From: Oceanospirillaceae bacterium | Lineage (GTDB): Bacteria > Pseudomonadota > Gammaproteobacteria > Pseudomonadales > Balneatricaceae | Assembly: GCA_003521845.1 (NCBI GenBank) | Contig: DPHB01000007.1 | Location: 35,012-49,090 of the forward strand | Direction: 5' to 3' | DNA: 14,079 nt | Shown here: piece by piece, positions 1 to 6,799 of the stretch | How positions within the stretch are numbered: position 1 is the first letter of the stretch | Layout: the number at the start of each line of letters is the position of its first letter | The notes under the pieces: model-generated | The model's input: only the letters and a program-made list of their open reading frames with translations | Told to the model about the DNA's origin: nothing | Databases searched by the model: none | Program-made: the position numbers and the translations under genes

Positions 1-74
1 AATTGGTAGACACAAGGGACTTAAAATCCCTCGACTTAACGGTCGTGCCGGTTCGATTCCGGCCCGAGGCACCA
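1..74 (+). tRNA. tRNA-Leu (anticodon UAA), 5' end cut by window
   Basis: The anticodon stem AGGGA/TCCCT (15-19/27-31) encloses the loop CTTAAAA with anticodon TAA at 22-24. A long variable arm follows, typical of class II tRNA-Leu. The T arm (CCGGTTCGATTCCGG) and an encoded CCA end (72-74) complete the 3' part. The 5' acceptor strand and the start of the D arm, about a dozen bases, lie outside the window. It reads UUA and, by wobble, UUG codons. Confidence 0.95.
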
Positions 75-267
75 TCTGCTCACTTGAGTACTTTCAACTG
101 TTTGTTTCTACGTGTGTTTTCATTAACTGAATGACACAGTAGGTCTTATGATAGGTCAAAATTCAGTGCAAGCGCAGAGTCATAATAGAAGTCATTAAAA
201 GCATCTGCTTATATGTCATGGCTAATTCGGATTTCAGCACGCATATCAGCTAGTGCTCAACCATTGC
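75..267. other. intergenic region, no gene seen
   Basis: This gap lies between the tRNA 3' end and the stop codon of the convergent LysR gene. I see no open frame with coding character and no strong GC-rich hairpin with a T-run. Only weak short inverted repeats are present (AAGCA/TGCTT near 199-210, AGCAC/GTGCT at 236-257). tRNA 3' ends are common integrase targets, but I found no second copy of the T-arm/acceptor sequence elsewhere in the window. Confidence 0.5.
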
Positions 268-1275
268 TCAGGCAGAATTACTAATCAGCATCGCTTCTTT
301 ACGCTCATTGGGATCAAAGCCGAGTTGCATAAGCAGCTTTTCCATTCTCTGGTGATCTGCTTCGATCTGTTGCTTTAACCAGCTACGGTAGTTGTCTTGA
401 AGACTTTGATAGCTGCTGTTTGGATGGCTGAGTAACAGATACCGTAGTCCTGGTATCAGTGGCATCTTAAATGGAATAACTAGCCTGCCGCTGGCTAGCG
501 AGTCCAGTGCATAGATCATATCGCACACCAGAACACCAATACCATTTTCTGCCGCAGAAAGTGCCATGTCTAGCGTTTCAAACGCATAGCCCTTACTGGT
601 GTCTAAGTTCTTCACACCCATGGTCTGGGCCCAAACCTCCCAATGAATATGTCCATCGAATCGTGTATGGACTAGCGCCTTATCTAGCAAGTCGTCTGGG
701 CCTGTAATTTCTCCATGACGTGCCATATAGTCTGGTGAAACCATAACAAACAAAGACTCTTGCCGTAGCAGATCAATATTTAGATTGTCAAAGGGGTAAT
801 TGATACATGCATGGATTACCAATTCGTTACTTTCAGCCTGAATGTGGTCGTGGATGGTTCTTAACCACGTAGTTTCTATATGAAGATCAAGTTTAGGAAG
901 GTTTTCTTGTAATTGCTCCATGCGAGGAATTAGCCAGCGTGCGGCAAAGGTAGGTGGGGCTTGCAGGCGCAACAGGCCAGCTTCGCCCTGGATTTCATCT
1001 ACCGCCTGTTGCATGTGATCGAGTGCTTGTACGCAGCGCGAATAAAATAACTGCCCGGCGTTGGTCAAACTGATTTTTTGCCCCTGCCTGACAAACAGTG
1101 AGGTTCCAAGGAACGCTTCCAGTCCCTTGATCTGCTTGCTGACACCGCTCTGTGTTAGTGCCAGCTCTTGCGCTGCAAGAGTAAAACTCAGGTGTCGGGC
1201 CGCTGCCTCGAATACCCGGGTCGATTGTTGTGCCGGCAGGCGATGATAGCGTACTCTAGTATGACTATTGGTCAT
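268..1275 (-). CDS. LysR-family transcriptional regulator (GcvA/DsdC-like)
   Basis: This 335-residue protein has the LysR layout. Residues about 13-72 form the winged helix-turn-helix, with the family hallmark VFEAAARHLSFTLAAQELALTQ and then SGVSKQIKGLEAFLG and LFVR. A linker helix follows, then a periplasmic-binding-protein-like effector domain (about 96-305) and a somewhat long basic and acidic C-terminal tail. The AAARHLSFT stretch places it in the GcvA/AmpR/DsdC group, whose members often sense amino acids or cell-wall compounds. It is transcribed divergently from the aminotransferase 83 bases away, the classic arrangement for a LysR activator of its neighbour. I infer that it controls the aminotransferase-transporter pair and itself. 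Despite the GcvA resemblance, the glycine cleavage genes are 6-10 kb away and have their own regulator, so control of gcv is not the first guess. The start ATG is preceded only by a weak ribosome binding site. Confidence 0.93.
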   Translation of the reverse strand: MTNSHTRVRYHRLPAQQSTRVFEAAARHLSFTLAAQELALTQSGVSKQIKGLEAFLGTSLFVRQGQKISLTNAGQLFYSRCVQALDHMQQAVDEIQGEAGLLRLQAPPTFAARWLIPRMEQLQENLPKLDLHIETTWLRTIHDHIQAESNELVIHACINYPFDNLNIDLLRQESLFVMVSPDYMARHGEITGPDDLLDKALVHTRFDGHIHWEVWAQTMGVKNLDTSKGYAFETLDMALSAAENGIGVLVCDMIYALDSLASGRLVIPFKMPLIPGLRYLLLSHPNSSYQSLQDNYRSWLKQQIEADHQRMEKLLMQLGFDPNERKEAMLISNSA

Positions 1276-1313
1276 GATTAGGTAACCGGAATTCGTTTGT
1301 TGATCGTACTATT

Positions 1314-1332
1314 TTCACATAACCTTAGTGAA
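1314..1332. promoter_or_regulatory. candidate LysR-type operator with overlapping promoter
   Basis: TTCAC at 1314-1318 and GTGAA at 1328-1332 form an inverted repeat with a 9-base spacer. This fits the T-N11-A style sites bound by LysR proteins and lies in the lysR/aminotransferase divergent gap. TTCACA (1314-1319) could also serve as a -35 box, with TAGATT (1338-1343) as -10 and an 18-base spacer, for the aminotransferase gene. The match is modest and the assignment is inferred from position. Confidence 0.4.
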
Positions 1333-1358
1333 CAAGATAGATTATACGTACACATATC

Positions 1359-2210
1359 ATGACAAATAAGAATAACTCTCCGGCTTTTTTTAATGGTAAC
1401 TACATGACAATTGATCAGGTAGCTATCTCTCCATTCGATCGCGGATTTCTGCTTGGTGACAGTATCTACGAAGTGATTCCGGTATATAACGGGACGATGC
1501 TTGGTGGAGAAAAACACTGTCAGCGGTTACTACACGGTTTGCATGCTGTTGGCATTGAATCCCCTTATACACTCGACGGCTGGCAAGATGTAGCTGCACC
1601 TGTTTTGCTCGAGGGGCAAGCGGCTCAACTCATATATATACAGGTCACTCGGGGTGCTGAGCAGGTCCGAAAGCACCGCTTTCCAATTGCAGCGCCGCCC
1701 ACTGTGTTGATTTTCTCAATTGCGTTTTCTCCCTCTGTCAGTGAGCTTTATCCTGGCTGCGCAGGTCACCTGCAAGAAGATCTGCGTTGGCAGCGTTGCT
1801 CCCTTAAATCCACAAGTCTGATGGGCAATGTGTTGGCTTACCAGCAGCTCTATAGCGATGGGGTCGCCAATGATGAGGCATTGCTGGTGCGCAATGACCG
1901 TGTGGTTGAGGCTCCTAGTAGCAATCTGTTTATGGCAAAAGATGGCGTTATCTTTACTCCACCGATCGACAATATCCTACCCGGGGTTACCCGTGCTTTG
2001 GTAATCGATATTGCCGAAGATCTGGGTATAAACATGCGTGAAGAGGCGCCAAGCATCGAATTGTTTAAAAGTGCCGATGAAGTCTGGGTTACCAATTCTA
2101 TGGAGGAACTTAAGCCGATTATTTCTATCGATGGCCGGCCGGTCGGAGAGGGCGTACCCGGTGAAATATGGCGCCAGCTATTTGAGAGCTTTCAGACGCT
2201 TAAAGGCTAG
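1359..2210 (+). CDS. class IV PLP aminotransferase, probable D-amino-acid transaminase
   Basis: The 283-residue length and fold-type IV motifs match D-amino-acid aminotransferase, which exchanges amino groups between D-amino acids and 2-oxo acids (for example D-alanine + 2-oxoglutarate to pyruvate + D-glutamate) in the cytoplasm. The motifs are FDRGFLLGDSIYEVIPVYNG (residues 26-45), the PLP-binding lysine in SLKSTSLMGNV (K150), the cofactor-contacting glutamate in VVEAPSSNL (E184) and the phosphate-cup ILPGVTR (206-212). Most telling is VTRGAEQVRKHRFP (96-109): it keeps the R-x-H pair (R104, H106) that holds the substrate carboxylate in Bacillus D-amino-acid transaminase and is absent from branched-chain enzymes. 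The start at 1359 keeps the usual N-terminal strand (AFFNGNYMT). The ribosome binding site is weak. A YkvI-type transporter follows on the same strand. An R-amine transaminase or an aminodeoxychorismate lyase-like enzyme is less likely but not excluded. Confidence 0.88.
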   Translation: MTNKNNSPAFFNGNYMTIDQVAISPFDRGFLLGDSIYEVIPVYNGTMLGGEKHCQRLLHGLHAVGIESPYTLDGWQDVAAPVLLEGQAAQLIYIQVTRGAEQVRKHRFPIAAPPTVLIFSIAFSPSVSELYPGCAGHLQEDLRWQRCSLKSTSLMGNVLAYQQLYSDGVANDEALLVRNDRVVEAPSSNLFMAKDGVIFTPPIDNILPGVTRALVIDIAEDLGINMREEAPSIELFKSADEVWVTNSMEELKPIISIDGRPVGEGVPGEIWRQLFESFQTLKG

Positions 2211-2219
2211 CAGCCTTTA
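2201..2219 (+). other. 8-bp hairpin spanning the aminotransferase stop codon
   Basis: TAAAGGCT (2201-2208) and AGCCTTTA (2212-2219) are perfect complements around the loop AGC, so the TAG stop codon sits at the stem-loop junction. No T-run follows, so this is not a standard terminator. It could stabilise the upstream mRNA or dampen readthrough into the transporter gene. Confidence 0.4.
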
Positions 2220-2309
2220 GAGGCACAAAAGCCCACCACTTTCCTATGTGTAAAAAGACTGAAGTTCTCTTTTGCACAACTATTAATGAAAAATAAAAAG
2301 GTGATAAGT

Positions 2310-3407
2310 ATGAATGATACTTTTTTCAAGCGGGTTTTATTACCCGGATTTATTCTGCAGTCTGTGCTGATCGGGGGTGGTTATGCGACTGGCCGGGAGC
2401 TGGTTGAATTTTTCCTCTCTTCAGGTCCGTTAGGTGGACTTTTGGGGATATTGGTAGCTACGGCGGCTTTTAGTCTGATAAGTATGATCAGTTTTGAACT
2501 CGCAAGAATGACGCAAAGTTACACTTACCGAAGTTTCTTTAAGCAGCTTTTGGGTAAAGGCTGGTTTGCCTACGAGTTAGCCTACTTCGCTCTGGGTATT
2601 TTGGTGTTGGCGGTTATTGGCTCGGCAGCGGGGCAGGTTGTGACGGATCATTTGGGAATTGACAGCAATGTAGGCACTATTGGATTAATGGTGGCCGTCT
2701 GTGTTTTGATGGCCTGGGGTTCAAAATTAATTGAGAAGGTGCTGGTGGGGTGGTCGTTTCTGCTCTACGCGACCTACGGGGTTTTTGTTTATCTGTATCT
2801 AGATAATCATGGTGGTCAGCTAGGAGATCAACTCTTTGGGGGCAGCGTAGAAAGTAGTTGGTTTGTTAATGCTATCAAGTATGTCGGATATAACGTTGCC
2901 GCACTGCCGTTAATTCTTTTTTGTGTTCGTCATATGTCGTCACGACAGGATGCGCTGCTGGCCGGGGTCTTCGCCGGGCCTTTGGCAATGATACCTGCAC
3001 TAGTTTTTTACCTTGCAATGGTGGCCAGTTCCGATCAAATACTGGCAGCAGCTGTGCCCTCTGACTTCATGATGCAGCAACTGAATAGCCCATGGCTTCA
3101 AGCCATCTTCTATGTGGTGTTGTTTGGCACCTTCGTGGAAACCGGCACTGCATTCGTTCATGCGATGAATGAGCGCATCTCAGAGGTCTTTGTAGAAAAC
3201 AAGAAGTCCATGCCAACAGGATTGCGAGCAGCTTTGGCTGCGGTCGTTCTGACTGCTTCGGTATATCTGGCGGGGTCGGTTGGGCTGGTTGGCCTGATTG
3301 GCGGAGGATACGGTACTCTGACCTGGGTTTTTGTGGTCGTGTTCATTGTTCCAGTGCTGTCCTGGGGTGCTTATCGTACCTTCTTTAAGCCTGAAGGTGT
3401 TGCATAA
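2310..3407 (+). CDS. YkvI-family (COG3949) inner-membrane transporter-like protein
   Basis: This 365-residue protein is very hydrophobic, with about ten predicted membrane segments (roughly 10-28, 37-60, 83-105, 113-130, 137-153, 177-200, 211-236, 260-280, 303-325, 333-355). The first helix carries the family-type IGGGYATGRELVEF motif (21-34), where the broken glycine-rich helix resembles the unwound substrate-binding helix of the amino-acid/cation symporter (APC/NSS) superfamily. The YkvI family has no well-established substrate. Its position 99 bases after a D-amino-acid transaminase and beside a LysR regulator suggests an amino-acid-type substrate; this is inference. I chose the ATG at 2310 over the upstream in-frame ATG at 2286 because AAGGTGA (2298-2304) is a strong ribosome binding site at 5-base spacing. 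The 2286 start has no such site and would add a short lysine-rich extension. Confidence 0.8.
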   Translation: MNDTFFKRVLLPGFILQSVLIGGGYATGRELVEFFLSSGPLGGLLGILVATAAFSLISMISFELARMTQSYTYRSFFKQLLGKGWFAYELAYFALGILVLAVIGSAAGQVVTDHLGIDSNVGTIGLMVAVCVLMAWGSKLIEKVLVGWSFLLYATYGVFVYLYLDNHGGQLGDQLFGGSVESSWFVNAIKYVGYNVAALPLILFCVRHMSSRQDALLAGVFAGPLAMIPALVFYLAMVASSDQILAAAVPSDFMMQQLNSPWLQAIFYVVLFGTFVETGTAFVHAMNERISEVFVENKKSMPTGLRAALAAVVLTASVYLAGSVGLVGLIGGGYGTLTWVFVVVFIVPVLSWGAYRTFFKPEGVA

Positions 3408-3926
3408 AACAACCGCTTGCAGAATAAATTCGGTAAATTTTCAGTATGGCGGTGCAGGTTATAGTTTTTATCTTCGACACTATTGGTTCTTTCAGGTGGA
3501 TGTCTCTTGCTGGCACACTTCTGTTGTACCGATAACCTAATTGCCCCATTTACACTTGGGTCACTATCGGTTGAAAACAAGCAGGGCTTGATTCGATCTG
3601 ACACTTTTTATCAGATCGAATCTGAATTTCTACAGACTTATTCTTCTTCAGAGGGGTCAGTGTAGCGTCAACGCTAGCGGTAATGTTCCCCATCTACTGT
3701 TCCAAAAAAGCTGAGATGCTGATTAGCGGCATCTACTGCATGCAGGGCGGTAAATATATCTGGTAAAACACTCATTGGAGAAACTGGCAGTTTGGCTTAA
3801 AACGGTTGATTGGCCTACTTACCAGAGTAGATACTCAACAAGGGTATCTATTTGGCAGACATGCGTCGGTATTTTCAACTGATTATTGCTAACGGTTACT
3901 TGAGTTCACCCAAAAAAAGGGAGTAA
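3408..3926. other. 519-bp non-coding or decayed region
   Basis: No open frame here looks like a real protein; the short ones in all frames lack recognisable motifs and ribosome binding sites. The stretch lies between an intact transporter gene and an integrase remnant and is probably decayed mobile DNA. The only sharp structure is the 12-bp hairpin at 3590-3622, listed separately. I could not recognise the missing N-terminal (DUF4102-like) part of the integrase here. Confidence 0.5.
3590..3622. repeat. 12-bp perfect inverted repeat
   Basis: GATTCGATCTGA (3590-3601) and TCAGATCGAATC (3611-3622) are perfect complements around the 9-base loop CACTTTTTA. Neither side is followed by a T-run, so it is not a typical terminator. 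It may be a protein-binding palindrome, a transcript-end structure for the transporter gene 180 bases upstream, or a relic of mobile DNA. Confidence 0.7.
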
Positions 3927-4472
3927 TTGATAGTAACAAGAAGCCTTCAAGGATTATCTGTTTTCAGTAGACTGTTGTCAGAATTGATCTCAACTTGCGC
4001 GTAGTAATTTGTTCTGGCAGGGTGGTGTTCAGATCTGCGGCTGAAATGCTTGATTTGATTCGTAAGGTCGAAAAATGTGGTGCTTTTGATGTAGCTGGCC
4101 GCGTACTGCAAAGATGTTCAGCGGTGTTTCGTTTTGCTACCCAAACCCAAGGAGATGAATTTAATCCCATGAATGACCTAGCTGGCGCGCTAAAGGCACG
4201 CAAAAAACAGCATAGGTTGGGCGCTAACTAGAAGTGAACACCCGGATTTTATTAAGACGCATAGTATCTATAATAGTAACCCAATTACTCAGGTCGTTCT
4301 TAAGCTTCTGATACTGACGTTTGTTCGCCCAGGTGCAGCTCGGTTTGCTCGGTGGGAAGGGTTTGACGTTGGGAAAAAGCTTTGGCGTATGCCTGTTGAG
4401 CAGATGAAAATGAGCTCAGAGCATATAGTACCTTTAGCTGATCGAGTGATCGTCAATTCTGAATATCAATGA
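3927..4472 (+). pseudogene. decayed P4-family tyrosine integrase (frameshifted, both ends missing)
   Basis: Three same-strand segments in changing frames read as consecutive parts of a P4-type prophage or island integrase. Segment 1 (about 3927-3990) is weak: RSLQGLSVFSRLLSELIS, like the family's RSLERDVFPxLG region. Segment 2 (about 3995-4231) has EMLDLIRKVEKCGAFDV, then GRVLQRCSAVFRFATQTQ and NPMNDLAGALKARKKQH, the core-binding domain ending. Segment 3 (about 4220-4472), in another frame, has NPITQVVLKLLILTFVRPGA and WRMPVEQMKMSSEHIVPLAD, the start of the catalytic domain with the first catalytic arginine and the lysine region. The usual RPGELR reads RPGAAR. Translation then stops, so the HxxR, H/W and tyrosine boxes are absent, as is the N-terminal DUF4102 domain. 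A full family member is about 400 residues, so the gene cannot encode an active recombinase. It marks an old island or prophage boundary. Confidence 0.85.
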
Positions 4473-4595
4473 AGTTACAAAGCTTGCCAGTGTATTTAAT
4501 TAATTCAGCGTTTCCCTAACCGTTGTGTTAGTATTTTTAGCCATAAAGTTACCTGTTTTAGATTAGTTTAAACATTTAAGAGAGTGGCCCTCAGT
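4473..4595. other. AT-rich leader region before the response-regulator pair
   Basis: This AT-rich gap contains no open frame. It must carry the promoter of the two response regulators if they are transcribed independently. I see several TA-rich candidates for a -10 box but no -35/-10 pair good enough to name. Confidence 0.3.
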
Positions 4596-5003
4596 ATGTC
4601 TAGCAAACGTGTTCTTATCGTTGATGACGACGAGCTTAACAGGGAAGTGATCGCCGAATTAATAGAAACGGAAGATTGCTGCTTTGATATGGCCGAAGAC
4701 GGTGAAGAAGCCTGCGAACTTGCTGCCGCCAATCATTATGATGTGATATTAATGGACATCATGATGCCTAGGTTGGATGGGGTGTCAGCTACGAAGCGCA
4801 TTCGTAAGGCCCAAGGCGATAACAGTATTCCGCCCAAAATTGTGGCGGTTACTGCCAAGGCATTGCGGGATAATGTTGAAGTGTTTGCCAAGGCTGGCTT
4901 TAATGAATACGTGGCTAAGCCGTTCACGGAAAGTGAGATTATCCGTGCTATCAATCCTTTCGTAAATCCAGGTAATGAAGTAGGTGAGTGGGCACATTTT
5001 TAG
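4596..5003 (+). CDS. single-domain response regulator (CheY-like receiver), copy 1
   Basis: This 135-residue protein consists of one receiver domain and no output domain. The acidic pocket is D10-D11-D12 (VLIVDDDELNREV), the phosphoacceptor aspartate is D54 in ILMDIMMPRLDGV, the switch threonine is T86 in VAVTAKAL and the conserved lysine is K108 in VAKPF. The fold is therefore complete and should accept phosphate from a histidine kinase or phosphotransfer protein. The LNREV and MDIMMPxxDGVxAT wording is typical of receivers cut from hybrid kinases. A 15-residue polar tail (NPFVNPGNEVGEWAHF region) follows the domain. The ATG at 4596 gives the standard receiver start; a GTG at 4584 would add four residues. 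No kinase gene is in the window, so the partner is unknown. It precedes a paralogue by 38 bases, suggesting one transcript. Confidence 0.93.
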   Translation: MSSKRVLIVDDDELNREVIAELIETEDCCFDMAEDGEEACELAAANHYDVILMDIMMPRLDGVSATKRIRKAQGDNSIPPKIVAVTAKALRDNVEVFAKAGFNEYVAKPFTESEIIRAINPFVNPGNEVGEWAHF

Positions 5004-5041
5004 TCTACTGTTTTATTAAGTTAAGCGATGCTGTTGGTATT

Positions 5042-5404
5042 ATGAAAAAGTCTATTCTTATTGTTGATGATAATGATTTAAACCGCGAAGTGATCGTTGA
5101 TATTTTGGAGCCACAGGGGTTTCAGCTTGATGAAGCTGAAGATGGTGCGCAAGCTGTGGCCATGGTTACCGATAAAGACTACGATTTGGTGTTGATGGAT
5201 ATTATGATGCCGGTGATGGATGGTGTTGAAGCCACGCGCCAGATTCGTAATCTAAGGGGCTTTGAAGAGCCGCCTAGAATTGTCGCTGTCACGGCTAAAA
5301 AGCTTGATGGTAATGCCGGCAAGTGGGCGGGTGCTGGTTTTAATGATTTTGTTGGCAAACCATTTGATGAAGCGGATTTAAATCGCGTGCTATCGATTGA
5401 CTGA
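5042..5404 (+). CDS. single-domain response regulator (CheY-like receiver), copy 2
   Basis: This 120-residue stand-alone receiver is closely related to the preceding gene: both share the xxILIVDDxxLNREVI opening, MDIMMPxxDGVxATxxIR and AGFNxxVxKPF. The functional residues are D9/D10, phosphoacceptor D53, T84 and K106. The two probably arose by tandem duplication and have diverged mostly on the surface. The ATG at 5042 starts right at the first beta strand; the frame is open further upstream but would overlap the end of copy 1 and adds no conserved sequence. An intrinsic terminator begins 27 bases after the stop, closing the two-gene unit. Without an output domain, its role must be protein-protein interaction or phosphate relay. 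No chemotaxis or kinase neighbours are seen to refine this. Confidence 0.93.
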   Translation: MKKSILIVDDNDLNREVIVDILEPQGFQLDEAEDGAQAVAMVTDKDYDLVLMDIMMPVMDGVEATRQIRNLRGFEEPPRIVAVTAKKLDGNAGKWAGAGFNDFVGKPFDEADLNRVLSID

Positions 5405-5430
5405 TTAATATAAGCAAGCATTAAGGTGGT

Positions 5431-5457
5431 AAAAGCTCTCAGTGTAGGGCTTTTTTT
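5431..5457 (+). terminator. rho-independent terminator after the response-regulator pair
   Basis: AAAGCTCT (5432-5439) pairs with AGGGCTTT (5446-5453), with one G-U pair, around a 6-base loop. The stem runs directly into a seven-T tract (5451-5457). This separates the receiver pair from the MFS gene. Confidence 0.85.
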
Positions 5458-5484
5458 GTGCGCGTAATATTTGTATAGGTATGG

Positions 5485-5513
5485 CTGGCACCCACGCTTG
5501 AAGCTGTTATGAT
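5485..5513 (+). promoter_or_regulatory. candidate sigma-70 promoter for the MFS gene
   Basis: CTGGCA (5485-5490) and TATGAT (5508-5513), with a 17-base spacer, match 4/6 and 5/6 of the consensus boxes. Transcription would begin near 5520. That supports the ATG at 5544 and argues against the upstream TTG at 5520 as the start codon. Confidence 0.45.
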
Positions 5514-5543
5514 GTTAGATTGCCTCTTTCGCTATGGACAGTT

Positions 5544-6794
5544 ATGACTGATATATCTGCCGCTCCAGTGCGGCCAGCCAATCAACGTATTGGTATGTTT
5601 GAATTTATTTTTTTAATCGCCTCTTTGATGTCCATCGTGGCTTTGGCGATTGATGCCGTATTGCCTGCGTTGGGTTTTATGGCCAAAGATTTTGCTGTGT
5701 CGACTAGTGAAATCCAAATGATTCTAACGGGGTTGTTTGCTGGCTTTGCTTTGGGGCAGCTTATATACGGTCCCTTGTCAGACCGTATAGGCCGTTTGCC
5801 TGGCATTTATTTGGGTATGCTGGTGTTCGCAGTCGGCTGTGGCATTGTACTTTCTGCTGAAACTTTGGAGGTGGCGGTGTTGGGCCGTATCTTGCAAGGT
5901 ATTGGGGCTTCTGGGCCGCGTATTATCGTTTCTGCCTTGGCTAGGGATTGTTTTGAAGGTCGCGCTATGGCGCGTGTCATGTCTTTTGCCGGCACGGTGT
6001 TTATGATTGTGCCTATTTTGGCACCCATGGTTGGGCAGGTGATCCTGTGGTACGCCCCTTGGGAATACATCTTTGTTATGTATATCTTTTTCGCACTAGT
6101 GCTTAGTTTATGGACATGGCTACGCCTGACGGAAACGCTCATGCCCGAAAATAGACGTTCTATTCACCCTAAGGCTTTGTGGCAAGCTTTACTGACGGTC
6201 TTGTCTAACCGCGTGGCAGCGGGTTATACCGTGGTTAGTGGCATGGTGTTTGGTGGGTTCTTGGGGTATTTGAGTTCTAGTCAGGTATTGTTTCAAGAGA
6301 TTTACGGGGTTGGCGATGCCTTCCCGTTGTATTTTAGCTTGCTTGTTTTTCCTAATGTGGTGTCGTCATTTCTCAATGCCAAGTTGGTAATGCGTTGGGG
6401 TATGTATCGCCTTGTACAGTGGACCAATGTCATGGTGATGGTGTTGTCCAGCTGTCTTTATTTATACGCCATACAAGTTGATGGTGTGCCGCCGCTGATG
6501 CATTTGATGGCATTCCTGTTTGTGATTTTTGCCGGTATTGGTTTTCAGTTTGGCAATCTCAATGCCTTGGCCATGGAGCCGCTAGGTAAGTTGGCAGGTA
6601 TGGGGGCGTCGGTTGTCGGCTCGGGGTCGACAATTATCTCTATACCCATTGGTGCGGCTGTAGGTATGTCAGTAACCACTAGCATTGTGCCGCTGACCAT
6701 AGGTATGGCAGTTTGTGCTTTGGGCGCGGTGGTTATGATGCATTGGGTGCGCTTTGGCTTTGCTAAGCCTGTTGCAGGTGGTGGGGTTATCTAA
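5544..6794 (+). CDS. Bcr/CflA-family MFS multidrug efflux transporter
   Basis: This 416-residue protein has 12 predicted membrane helices, a drug:proton antiporter of the major facilitator superfamily in the inner membrane. Bcr/CflA hallmarks are the first helix ending in AIDAVLPALG (35-44), the motif A loop GQLIYGPLSDRIGR (71-84) and LQGIGASGPRIIVSALARD (117-135), the DHA1-type helix 4/5 region. The Bcr group exports compounds such as bicyclomycin, sulfonamides or chloramphenicol and in some cases cysteine or other metabolites; the substrate here cannot be told. The ATG at 5544 gives a short cytoplasmic N-terminus before the first helix and has a weak GGA at suitable spacing; the TTG at 5520 would add eight residues and coincide with the predicted transcript start. 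The gene converges on gcvP with a repeat complex in between. Confidence 0.92.
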   Translation: MTDISAAPVRPANQRIGMFEFIFLIASLMSIVALAIDAVLPALGFMAKDFAVSTSEIQMILTGLFAGFALGQLIYGPLSDRIGRLPGIYLGMLVFAVGCGIVLSAETLEVAVLGRILQGIGASGPRIIVSALARDCFEGRAMARVMSFAGTVFMIVPILAPMVGQVILWYAPWEYIFVMYIFFALVLSLWTWLRLTETLMPENRRSIHPKALWQALLTVLSNRVAAGYTVVSGMVFGGFLGYLSSSQVLFQEIYGVGDAFPLYFSLLVFPNVVSSFLNAKLVMRWGMYRLVQWTNVMVMVLSSCLYLYAIQVDGVPPLMHLMAFLFVIFAGIGFQFGNLNALAMEPLGKLAGMGASVVGSGSTIISIPIGAAVGMSVTTSIVPLTIGMAVCALGAVVMMHWVRFGFAKPVAGGGVI

Positions 6795-6799
6795 ACTTG

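Noticed and set aside
1278..1517. 79-codon minus-strand open frame over the LysR/transaminase gap
   Set aside because: It overlaps the promoter gap and the start of the transaminase gene in antisense and has no protein-like features.
3590..3622. Rho-independent terminator of the transporter gene
   Set aside because: The stem is AT-mixed, lies 180 bases downstream and lacks a following T-run on either strand.
3483..3665. 60-codon open frame after the transporter
   Set aside because: It has no conserved motif, runs through the 12-bp hairpin and lies in decayed DNA.
4473..4595. Duplicated tRNA-Leu 3' end (attachment site) near the integrase relic
   Set aside because: No copy of the T-arm/acceptor sequence ending in CGAGGCACC was found here or elsewhere in the window.
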